DNA from: Methylomarinum vadi
GTDB lineage: Bacteria > Pseudomonadota > Gammaproteobacteria > Methylococcales > Methylomonadaceae
Reading direction: 5' to 3'
Length of the DNA: 64,000 nt
Assembly (NCBI RefSeq): GCF_000733935.1
Contig: NZ_JPON01000001.1
Location: 992,001-1,056,000, forward strand
The number at the start of each line of letters is the position of its first letter. The first letter of the stretch is position 1. The position numbers and the translations under genes were made by a program. Below are positions 56,739-64,000 of this stretch, piece by piece. The notes beneath the pieces are model-generated. The model did not search any database. It worked only from the letters and a program-made list of their open reading frames with translations, and had not been told where the DNA came from.

Positions 56739-57842
56739 TTATTGGCGTTCCAGGCGATCCAGTTTCTCGGCGGCTTGTTCGAAGGAACGCGAAGCATCGT
56801 CGAACGATTCAACCGCGCTATCGAATGAACTCGAAGCCTGGTCGAATTCATTCTTATCGGCACTAAGCTTCAACATGAATCCTTTTTCTGTTTCCTCCTT
56901 AAACGCATCCTCGTTGGCAACCACCTTTACAGGCTGCTGTTCCGCTGAGCCATCCATTTGTTGTTCGGCAGCCTCTTTTTCTGTCGAGGTCTCTTTCAAC
57001 GGCAGGGAAGAATCATCACCACCCTCTTCTTCCTCGTCATCATAGAACTCTTCTTCTAAATCCAAGATATCGTCGGCAAGTTCGATTTTACCGTCGGAAA
57101 CCAGATTACGACGGTATTGCAGAAACGATTCCCGGGTGAACACATAAGGATCCAGAGCCGCTTCATCGATAAATTTTAATGCGCCTTCGGCATTGGCGCG
57201 GGTATTCAACATGGAAACCAACTGCACCGGCAAACCTACATAGGTCGTCGGATTGGCAGCGGTATCGAAAACGCTGCCGGGAATTCCTCTGGAAGTAGTC
57301 GGACCCAATAACGGCAACACCAGATAAGGCCCTTCCGGCACACCCCATACCGCCAGCGTCTGGTCAAAGTCCTCCTCATGCTTTTGCAAACCCATTTCGG
57401 TGGCCACGTCAAACACACCTAACAGGCCAATCGTGCTATTGACGGTGAACCTGCCAGTATCTTCCAGCCCTTGCTGCAACTTACCCTGCATAACATCGTT
57501 CAGAACGACGTTGATATCCTTTAGATTGTTGAAAAAATTCGCGATACCGGTTTGCACAAACTGGGGGGTAATCCATATATACGCGTCGGAAATCGGTTTA
57601 GCGACATAGGTATCGACTTTGTCATTGAAAACAAAAATCTTACGGTTGAGATTTTCGTAAGGATCGACTTCATTCTCCTCGGCGGCGGCTTCCCCGACAG
57701 TGACCTCTTCCGCCGTCGTTTCCTGTTCGGCAACATTGGTGCCGGCACAACCGGTCAGCGCCAAGCTCGTTGCCAGCATCAACGCCAATAACCACCATAA
57801 ATGGTGTTTTTGTTCCAGGTTTTCGTTATACATCTTGCTCAA
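56739..57842 (-). CDS. MlaA (VacJ) family lipoprotein with acidic C-terminal tail
   Basis: A 367-residue lipoprotein: lipobox ALTGCAG after a long N-terminus, then MlaA core (DPYENLNRKIFVFNDKVDTYVAKPISDAYIW, NFFNNLKDINVVLNDVMQGK, HEEDFDQTLAVWGVPEGPYLVLPLLGPTTSRG). About 115 extra C-terminal residues follow, first very acidic (DLEEEFYDDEEEEGGDD), then a helical repeat-like end (FDQASSSFDSAVESFDDASRSFEQAAEKLDRL). It is the last gene after hpnM and may act with it in hopanoid or phospholipid transport. Confidence 0.9.
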   Translation of the reverse strand: MSKMYNENLEQKHHLWWLLALMLATSLALTGCAGTNVAEQETTAEEVTVGEAAAEENEVDPYENLNRKIFVFNDKVDTYVAKPISDAYIWITPQFVQTGIANFFNNLKDINVVLNDVMQGKLQQGLEDTGRFTVNSTIGLLGVFDVATEMGLQKHEEDFDQTLAVWGVPEGPYLVLPLLGPTTSRGIPGSVFDTAANPTTYVGLPVQLVSMLNTRANAEGALKFIDEAALDPYVFTRESFLQYRRNLVSDGKIELADDILDLEEEFYDDEEEEGGDDSSLPLKETSTEKEAAEQQMDGSAEQQPVKVVANEDAFKEETEKGFMLKLSADKNEFDQASSSFDSAVESFDDASRSFEQAAEKLDRLERQ

Positions 57843-57848
57843 CCTTAA

Positions 57849-58487
57849 TTAGCTTTGTTTTGCGTAATTATCTATCTTCTCTTTTATTTTTGTTATCAGC
57901 GCATCGAAACCTTGTTTTTCGATAATGCTCGAGAACTCCGATCTCTTTAATGCGACATCGTTAACGCCGTCGGCTATTATAAAAAGAATACGCCAACCTT
58001 CGTCATTTTTTTTCATCATGTAATCGAATTTTACATCCTTTCTTTCACTGGGTATTTGAAATAAATAATGTAAAACGATGCCGCCCTGCGATGTCTTTTC
58101 TTCCGACACATATTTAAAGGATTCGCCATCGAATTCCTTAAAATTATTGGCATAGGCCGAGATACTGTAATCGGTGAAGACATCAACAAACTGATTTTGC
58201 TGTTCCTTGCTCAGTTTTTTCCATTCAGGACCAACGACCAGCCTTGAAATCTTATACAGATAGTGGCTATTTCTAACCGTCTGGTCCAGTTTATCGTATC
58301 GCCCCTGAAAACCCAGGTCCTTGCCCTGCTTCATCACAGCGAGCAATACTTGTTGAAAATCCTCGACCACTTGTCTGGCAGAAGACGGATTTTCACTGCC
58401 TGATGCGGCAAAGACGTTATTGCCGACCAATGACCATAAAATAATGGCTAGGGTGAAATAAATTTTTAGCATTTTATTGATCATCAA
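57849..58487 (-). CDS. hpnM: HpnM/MlaC family periplasmic lipid-binding protein
   Basis: A 212-residue secreted protein of the Ttg2/MlaC family: signal segment IYFTLAIILWSLVGNNVFAA, then RYDKLDQTVRNSHYLYKISRLVVGPEWKKLSKEQQNQFVDVFTDYSISAYANNF and YMMKKNDEGWRILFIIADGVND. In hopanoid clusters this member is called HpnM. MlaC proteins carry lipids through the periplasm. It sits six bases before the MlaA homologue. Confidence 0.87.
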   Translation of the reverse strand: MMINKMLKIYFTLAIILWSLVGNNVFAASGSENPSSARQVVEDFQQVLLAVMKQGKDLGFQGRYDKLDQTVRNSHYLYKISRLVVGPEWKKLSKEQQNQFVDVFTDYSISAYANNFKEFDGESFKYVSEEKTSQGGIVLHYLFQIPSERKDVKFDYMMKKNDEGWRILFIIADGVNDVALKRSEFSSIIEKQGFDALITKIKEKIDNYAKQS

Positions 58488-58509
58488 TACCTCGTCGAAC
58501 TGTCAATCG

Positions 58510-59634
58510 TTACTCTGTCAGATAACTGCGCCCTTTCCAACGCGACCTTTCACCACGCCAATAACGAATGGCGGAAGTCCACGTCATCATTAAATATAAA
58601 CACGCCACCGCCGGCATTAGCAATGCCCACAGCGGATTAAACGAATAAAAACGCAGGGTCGGCCAAACCATCAACATCATCAAAAACAAGGAAAACAAAT
58701 TCAACACCAGCGCTTCCCCGGAAAAATAAAACAAAGCTAGCAATGGCCACCAGTACAACAACAGCATCAGGAAGGTGCAGGCCAGCAACAGCAACAGCGA
58801 ATAATTCAGTTGCGTATAAGCGGTCCGGGCCACCATTTGCCAAATTTCCGCCAAATTTCCGTAGGGGCGTTGACTGATTACGCCGTGAGTCAAGCCGATC
58901 CAAGTATTATACCCTGAATTTTTAATGGTTTTCGCCAACGTGCAATCATCGATCACGGCATCCCGAATCGACGCCATTCCACCGATTTTTCTTAACGCCT
59001 CGGTCTCGACTAGAATACAACCGCCAGCGGCGGCGGCCATTTTCGATGAGGGCTCATTTGCCAACGCAAACGGATAAATCATCTTAAAAAAGTAGATAAA
59101 AGCCGGCATCAACACTTTTTCCCAAAAAGAATCGAAGCGCAGCACCGCCATCAACGATATGAATTGCACATCGCCGGCCAGGTATTTTTGCTTCAAACCC
59201 TTAATCATTCCGGGACGCAAGGCAATATCGGCATCCAGCAATAACGTCAATCCGGTCTCGACATGACTCAAACCTTGCTCCTGGGCCCATAATTTGCCGG
59301 TCCACCCTGCCGGGAGCGGGGCGGACTCGATCACCTTCAGGCCAGCCAGGCCGGAGGCTCTGGCAATATCCGCCGTACCGTCGCTAGATTCGTCATCGAC
59401 AACGATGACCTTAAGCCCCCGCCCTTGTTGTTTCAGTGACGCCAAGGTTTCGGCAATGACTCCGGCTTCATCCCGGGCCGGTATCACGACGGTGATATCG
59501 CTCAAATCGTAATCCTCGTCAAAATCCTCGGGTTGCAGCACCTCCCGGGAACGCCAGGGCTGCCATGGCAGTAATAAAGTAATCCCCCAAATCAGCACAG
59601 CCAATGCCGATAAATAAAAACCTAATTCAACCAT
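58510..59634 (-). CDS. hpnB: Hopene-associated glycosyltransferase HpnB
   Basis: A 374-residue membrane glycosyltransferase of the GT2 family: ITVVIPARDEAGVIAETLASLKQQ, VVDDESSDGT and the catalytic-site TLLLDADIALRPGMIKGL, with helices at both ends (YLSALAVLIWGITLLLPW, and three near the C-terminus). The family is named HpnB in hopanoid clusters; the sugar is unknown. Its ATG overlaps the hpnH stop by one base. Confidence 0.9.
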   Translation of the reverse strand: MVELGFYLSALAVLIWGITLLLPWQPWRSREVLQPEDFDEDYDLSDITVVIPARDEAGVIAETLASLKQQGRGLKVIVVDDESSDGTADIARASGLAGLKVIESAPLPAGWTGKLWAQEQGLSHVETGLTLLLDADIALRPGMIKGLKQKYLAGDVQFISLMAVLRFDSFWEKVLMPAFIYFFKMIYPFALANEPSSKMAAAAGGCILVETEALRKIGGMASIRDAVIDDCTLAKTIKNSGYNTWIGLTHGVISQRPYGNLAEIWQMVARTAYTQLNYSLLLLLACTFLMLLLYWWPLLALFYFSGEALVLNLFSLFLMMLMVWPTLRFYSFNPLWALLMPAVACLYLMMTWTSAIRYWRGERSRWKGRSYLTE

Positions 59635-60731
59635 CAGGACTCAATCTTGACTGGAATATCTTTAATCGAAGCTTTAGTTTGCGCAAATTCCGGTGTTTTT
59701 TCCGGTACCATGGCTCCTTCCGTTTTAGGACCTCGAATTTTTGCCCAAAACGCTTTCAGCGGATGCGCCATCGTATCCTCGACCGCGGTAGCTTCGTATC
59801 CGCAATGCGCCATACAGTTGGCGCATTTGGGATTTTTCACGCTACCATACTTATCCCAAGGCGTGTCGTCCAACAATTCCTGAAAGCTTGAGGCATAGCC
59901 TTCATCGGCCAATAGATAACATGGCTTTTGCCAACCGAATACATTGCGGGTCGGATTGCCCCAAGGCGTGCAGTCATAATTTTGATTTCCAGCCAAAAAA
60001 TCCAAATAAAGGGAAGAGTGGTTCAATTTCCATTTGCGTTTTTTACCGATCCTGAAAATACCGCGAAACAGTTCTTTCGTCTCCTTGCCCTTGATAAACA
60101 CATCCTGTCTTGGAGCGTGCTCGTAACTGAAACCCGGCGCGATGGTCACTCCTTCGACACCCAATTCCATTGCATAATCTAAAAATTCGGCCACTTCCTC
60201 GGAAGTCTCTCCCTGAAACAGCGTACAGTTGACGGTAACGCGAAAACCTTTATCCAAGGCAAGCTTGATCGCCTCTACCGCTTGATCGAAAACCCCTTCC
60301 TGGCACACCGAAGCATCGTGGCGCTCGCGATTTCCATCGAGATGAATGGAAAACGTCAAGTAGGGCGAAGGCTTGTAGTCCTTAATCCGTTTTTTCAACA
60401 ATAAGGCGTTGGTGCAAAGATAGACAAATTTCTTCCTGGCAATAATCCCTTCGACAATTTGCGGCATTTCCTTATGAATTAGAGGCTCGCCCCCCGGAAT
60501 CGAAACCATCGGAGCGTCGCATTCATCGACCGCATCCAAACATTCCTGTGCCGACAACCTTTTATTGAGGATTTCATCCGGATAATCGATCTTTCCGCAG
60601 CCGGCACAGGCTAGATTGCATCGAAACAACGGTTCCAACATTAAAACCAGAGGATATTTTTTAACCCCTTTCAGTTTTTGCTTGATTAAATAACTACCTA
60701 CCGTTAATTGCTGACGTAAAGGAACACTCAC
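59634..60731 (-). CDS. hpnH: Adenosyl-hopene transferase HpnH
   Basis: A radical-SAM enzyme of about 365 residues that joins adenosine to hopene (side-chain extension). The cluster motif is CNLACAGCGKIDYPDE; VSIPGGEPLIHKE and PGFSYEHAP are HpnH blocks, and CANCMAHCGYEATAVED forms a C-terminal cysteine cluster. The start is GTG (VSVPLRQQLTVGSYL), with the ribosome site GAGGAG eight bases upstream; a 33-codon upstream extension is not family-like. First gene of the leftward hopanoid unit. Confidence 0.95.
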   Translation of the reverse strand: MSVPLRQQLTVGSYLIKQKLKGVKKYPLVLMLEPLFRCNLACAGCGKIDYPDEILNKRLSAQECLDAVDECDAPMVSIPGGEPLIHKEMPQIVEGIIARKKFVYLCTNALLLKKRIKDYKPSPYLTFSIHLDGNRERHDASVCQEGVFDQAVEAIKLALDKGFRVTVNCTLFQGETSEEVAEFLDYAMELGVEGVTIAPGFSYEHAPRQDVFIKGKETKELFRGIFRIGKKRKWKLNHSSLYLDFLAGNQNYDCTPWGNPTRNVFGWQKPCYLLADEGYASSFQELLDDTPWDKYGSVKNPKCANCMAHCGYEATAVEDTMAHPLKAFWAKIRGPKTEGAMVPEKTPEFAQTKASIKDIPVKIES

Positions 60732-61206
60732 AAGCTTACTCCTCAAAAACCATAAAAAAACAGCGAAATGGCATTGTTGCTTGATTGCAACAACGAAGAA
60801 ATAGTCGCTGAAAACCCGCCAACCGACCATAACCCTATAATATTTAATAGATTTATTCAGACATGAAACATGCCGGCCGATTGCATTTATGGCAGAGAAT
60901 ACACTTTTTTCGGCGCCGACTCCAGAAAAAAAAGGAAAAAATACAACATCCGACCCGCATACTTACCTAATCAGCGACAATTTTAGCTAAAATACAACAG
61001 AACTAACCCTGCCCAACAATCATAAGATTGAATCCACAACAATCCTCGCATCGGGCCCTATGTGTAAATGACAGAAATCTGTAAAAAGACTACACGGATT
61101 GTCGTCCAATAAATTTTGCCTTAAAACAACATTGCTTTGCAAAATACCAACAAACAGTCTATCATTTAGTCCAACCATGTGTAATGTAATCGCGAAGCAA
61201 ATACCA
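60732..61206. promoter_or_regulatory. Divergent control region between hpnH and squalene synthase
   Basis: An AT-rich region between two divergent hopanoid transcripts. ATTTTAGCTAAAAT (60980-60993) is a perfect 14-bp palindrome and might be an operator serving both directions. No clear -35/-10 pair was found. Confidence 0.4.
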
Positions 61207-62298
61207 ATGAACGGACCTCAGATTTCCATTGAAAAACCGGAAACACTGCTGCCTCTGGCCGACGACGAGTTGCAAGCCATTTTATTGGAAGGCGTATCCC
61301 GCACTTTCGCCTTGACCATTCCGCAACTTCCAAGCAGTCTTTATCCGGCGGTCGCCAATGCCTATTTGTTATGCCGCATCGTCGACACCATAGAAGACGA
61401 GGTTTCCTTAAGCGCCGAGCAAAAAAAATATTTTTGCCGGCAATTTATCGAGATCGTTAAAAGCGGAAAAAATTCCCGGCAATTCGCCGACGAGTTATCT
61501 CCATTGCTGTCCGAACAAACCATTCCCGCCGAACACAGTCTGATTCGCCTGACCCCCAGGGTTATCGACATCACGCATTCGTTCGACCAAGAACAAATCG
61601 ATGCGTTGGCCGAGTGTGTCGAAACCATGGCCAACGGCATGCCGATATTTCAGGCGCAGGATCTGCACGCGGGCCTGAAAACGATGGCCGACATGGACCG
61701 CTATTGCTATTACGTGGCCGGCTGCGTCGGCGAGATGTTGGCTCGATTGTTCTGCCATTATTCGCCCGAGATCAACCAACACCGGGAGAAATTGCTGAAA
61801 CTGTCGGTTTCCTTCGGCCAAGGCTTACAGATGACCAATATCCTCAAGGACATCTGGGACGACGCCAAACGCGGCGTGTGCTGGCTGCCGCAGGATATTT
61901 TCAGCGAAACCGGGTTCGACCTCGGCACGCTGACTCCGGAAACCAATGACGAACATTTCCGCCAGGGTCTCGAACATTTAATCAGCATCGCCCACGGCCA
62001 TCTCCATAACGCCTTGATTTACACCCAGTTGATTCCCTCCCATGAAACGGGTATCCGGAACTTCTGTCTTTGGGCGCTGGGCATGGCCGTGTTGACCTTG
62101 AAAAAAATCAAGGAAAACCTGGACTTTAACGATTCCAGCCAGGTGAAAATAACCCGCAAGAGCGTTAAAGCCACTATTTTTGCAACCAAACTGGCTGTGC
62201 GCAGCAACACTTTGTTGTCTTTGCTTTTTACTATTACCAGCCGAAAACTGAAAACACCCGATTGGCAGTATTCTCCACAATTGCCCGCAGGACAATAA
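61207..62298 (+). CDS. Squalene synthase (squalene/phytoene synthase family)
   Basis: A 363-residue head-to-head prenyl synthase: YLLCRIVDTIEDEVSL is the first aspartate-rich motif and QMTNILKDIWDDAKRGVCWLPQDIF the second; a late hydrophobic stretch (SNTLLSLLFTITS) may anchor it to the membrane. It makes squalene from two farnesyl diphosphates, and is placed 12 bases before squalene-hopene cyclase. One single-gene synthase is present here rather than the three-gene HpnCDE route. The ATG at 61207 is chosen from the family pattern; upstream frame is open but AT-rich with no ribosome site. Confidence 0.88.
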   Translation: MNGPQISIEKPETLLPLADDELQAILLEGVSRTFALTIPQLPSSLYPAVANAYLLCRIVDTIEDEVSLSAEQKKYFCRQFIEIVKSGKNSRQFADELSPLLSEQTIPAEHSLIRLTPRVIDITHSFDQEQIDALAECVETMANGMPIFQAQDLHAGLKTMADMDRYCYYVAGCVGEMLARLFCHYSPEINQHREKLLKLSVSFGQGLQMTNILKDIWDDAKRGVCWLPQDIFSETGFDLGTLTPETNDEHFRQGLEHLISIAHGHLHNALIYTQLIPSHETGIRNFCLWALGMAVLTLKKIKENLDFNDSSQVKITRKSVKATIFATKLAVRSNTLLSLLFTITSRKLKTPDWQYSPQLPAGQ

Positions 62299-62310
62299 GA
62301 AGGAAGCATT

Positions 62311-64000
62311 ATGTTTACAGAAGCCGAAGTAGAAATTAGCAACGAAACATCAAGCAGCTCCGCTTCATCAGGCATCAATCGCAGCGCGCTTGAACAGGCC
62401 ATTGAAAAGGCACAGGACCATCTGCTGAAACTACAAGACAAGGAAGGCTATTGGTTGTTCGAACTGGAAGCCGACTGCACCATCCCGGCCGAGTACATCA
62501 TGATGATGCATTACCTGGGTGAGATCGACGAAGCACTGCAAGCCAAAATTGCCGTTTATTTACGCAGCCGCCAATCCGAGGACGGCAGCTATCCGTTATT
62601 CACCGGCGGAGATGGCGATCTGAGTTGCAGCATCAAGGTCTATTACGCGCTGAAAATGGCCGGCGACTCGGTCGAAGCGCCGCACATGAAAAAATTGCGA
62701 GACTACATACTCAGCCAAGGCGGCGCGGCCAAGGCCAATGTATTTACCCGTATCGCCCTAGCCATGTTCGAGCAACTGCCCTGGCGCGGGGTACCCTATA
62801 TTCCGGTGGAAATCATGCTGCTGCCGAAGTGGTTCCCGTTTCATCTGGACAAGGTTTCCTATTGGTCGCGTACCGTGATGGTGCCGCTGTTTATCCTGTG
62901 TACCTTGAAAGCCAAGGCAAAAAACCCGCATAACGTCGGCATCCTGGAACTATTTGTCATCCATCCGGACAAGGAAAAACACTATTTTCCGGAAAGGACC
63001 CTGTTGAACAAATTTTTCCTGGGCCTGGACAAGCTTGGCCGCCTTACCCGCCCCCTGATTCCGCGCAGCATGCATGAACGCGCCATACAAAAAGCCTTGG
63101 ACTGGTTTACCGAGCGCCTCAACGGCGAAGACGGCTTGGGCGGTATATTTCCTGCCATGGTCAATGCCTACGAGGCCATGCTGCTGCTTGGCATGCCCAA
63201 GGACCATCCCAATGTCGTCATCGCCCGCAAGTCGATAGATAAACTCCTCGTCGTCAAGGACGACTACGCCTATTGCCAGCCCTGCCTGTCACCGGTCTGG
63301 GATACCGGCCTCGCGGCCCTGGCATTGATCGAAGCCGACAAGCACGGTAACAAAGACAGTCTCAATAACGCCTTCGAATGGCTTAAATCGAAACAATTGA
63401 CCGACGAGCCGGGCGATTGGCAGGTTTCCCGTCCCGGTTTGCCTGGCGGCGGCTGGGCCTTCCAATTCAACAACGCTTATTATCCCGATGTCGACGACAC
63501 CGCCGTGGTCGCCTTCGGCATGGCCGAATCCGAACTCGCAGACATGGACCAATCGATTCATCAGGCGACCCGCTGGATCGTCGGCATGCAATCGAACAAC
63601 GGGGGTTACGGCGCCTTCGACGTCGACAACACCTATTATTATCTGAACGAAATTCCGTTTGCCGATCACGGCGCGCTGTTAGACCCGCCTACGGTCGATG
63701 TCAGCGCCCGTTGCGCAATGCTGATGGCCCGCGTCGCCAAGGAACACGACGAATATTTGCCGGCGCTGCAACGCACCATCGACTACATCCGTAGCGAACA
63801 AGAGAATGACGGTTCCTGGTTCGGCCGCTGGGGCACCAACTACATCTATGGCACCTGGTCGGTCCTGTTGGGCCTGGAACAAACCGACGTCCCCAAAAGC
63901 GACCCGATGTACCGCAAGGCGGTCGATTGGCTCAAAAGCGTGCAACGAGAAGACGGCGGTTGGGGCGAGGACAACAAAAGCTACCACGACGAGCACAAAT
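62311..64000 (+). CDS. shc: Squalene-hopene cyclase, 5' part (runs off window)
   Basis: The first 563 codons of a triterpene cyclase, cut by the right edge; the usual length is about 630-660. The ATG at 62311 has AAGGA upstream. Tandem QW-type repeats are visible (QSEDGSYPLFTGG, SNNGGYGAFDVDN, ENDGSWFGRWGTNY, REDGGWGED), and the catalytic acid motif DVDDTAVVAFGM sits near residue 394. It folds squalene to hopene or diplopterol at the inner membrane. It is co-transcribed with squalene synthase. Confidence 0.97.
   Translation, partial: MFTEAEVEISNETSSSSASSGINRSALEQAIEKAQDHLLKLQDKEGYWLFELEADCTIPAEYIMMMHYLGEIDEALQAKIAVYLRSRQSEDGSYPLFTGGDGDLSCSIKVYYALKMAGDSVEAPHMKKLRDYILSQGGAAKANVFTRIALAMFEQLPWRGVPYIPVEIMLLPKWFPFHLDKVSYWSRTVMVPLFILCTLKAKAKNPHNVGILELFVIHPDKEKHYFPERTLLNKFFLGLDKLGRLTRPLIPRSMHERAIQKALDWFTERLNGEDGLGGIFPAMVNAYEAMLLLGMPKDHPNVVIARKSIDKLLVVKDDYAYCQPCLSPVWDTGLAALALIEADKHGNKDSLNNAFEWLKSKQLTDEPGDWQVSRPGLPGGGWAFQFNNAYYPDVDDTAVVAFGMAESELADMDQSIHQATRWIVGMQSNNGGYGAFDVDNTYYYLNEIPFADHGALLDPPTVDVSARCAMLMARVAKEHDEYLPALQRTIDYIRSEQENDGSWFGRWGTNYIYGTWSVLLGLEQTDVPKSDPMYRKAVDWLKSVQREDGGWGEDNKSYHDEHK

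Overview
The window reads as a chromosomal segment of a gammaproteobacterium, most plausibly a type I methanotroph or relative (Methylococcales). The reasons are the hopanoid gene set (squalene synthase, squalene-hopene cyclase, hpnH, hpnB, hpnM), gammaproteobacterial gene orders (exbB-exbD-lpxK-ycaR-kdsB, prmB-aroC, xseB-ispA-dxs) and moderate GC. No methane-oxidation gene is present, so the genus is inference. Most of the window is housekeeping; accessory DNA lies mainly at 10.8-11.4, 13.2-15.3, 20.4-24.8 and 37.8-38.4 kb.

Layout. 0-7 kb (minus strand): aminotransferase fragment; an outer-membrane/lipid A operon exbB-exbD-lpxK-ycaR-kdsB; prmB-aroC-MFS. 7-9.5 kb: HDOD regulator and a FliK-like protein. 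9.6-13 kb: a citramalate/isopropylmalate synthase and an isopropylmalate dehydrogenase separated by an IS200-type element. 13-15.3 kb: orphan secreted protein, higBA toxin-antitoxin, and a REP-associated tyrosine transposase bracketed by REP palindromes. 15.4-18.6 kb: a hypothetical protein and a UPF0182 membrane protein. 19-24.8 kb: a cold-adaptation cluster (cold-shock protein, fatty acid desaturase, RRM protein, RhlE-type helicase) broken by three IS200-type insertions. 25-36.9 kb: SpmAB-like protein, mtaB, mlaA, rnt, grxD, argD-argF-SH3 protein-ilvD-argA-cpdA, rppH. 37-46.9 kb: HAD phosphatase with an IS in its stop codon, tusA, cysG, WD40 lipoprotein, cytochrome c, argG, MotY-like protein, and a DUF445/hydrolase fusion. 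47-52.6 kb: parC, thioesterase, cvfB, parE. 52.7-64 kb: xseB-ispA-dxs, apt, then two divergent hopanoid units (hpnH-hpnB-hpnM-mlaA leftward, squalene synthase-shc rightward, the last running off the window).

How it works together: dxs and ispA supply farnesyl diphosphate, squalene synthase and shc make the hopane skeleton, hpnH and hpnB elaborate the side chain, and hpnM with mlaA probably move lipid across the envelope. The arg/ilv/cim/leu genes cover arginine and branched-chain amino acids.

The strongest unusual signal is the IS200-like family: five near-identical copies, all in one orientation. Joining the flanks through the hexamer AATTAA restores four disrupted reading-frame junctions exactly. 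Four of the five copies share one nonsense mutation that removes the catalytic tyrosine of the transposase; only the copy in the desaturase is intact, and that copy alone has a tandemly duplicated end. The second notable signal is a run of eight G residues that fuses a DUF445 gene to a hydrolase gene and could be a phase switch.
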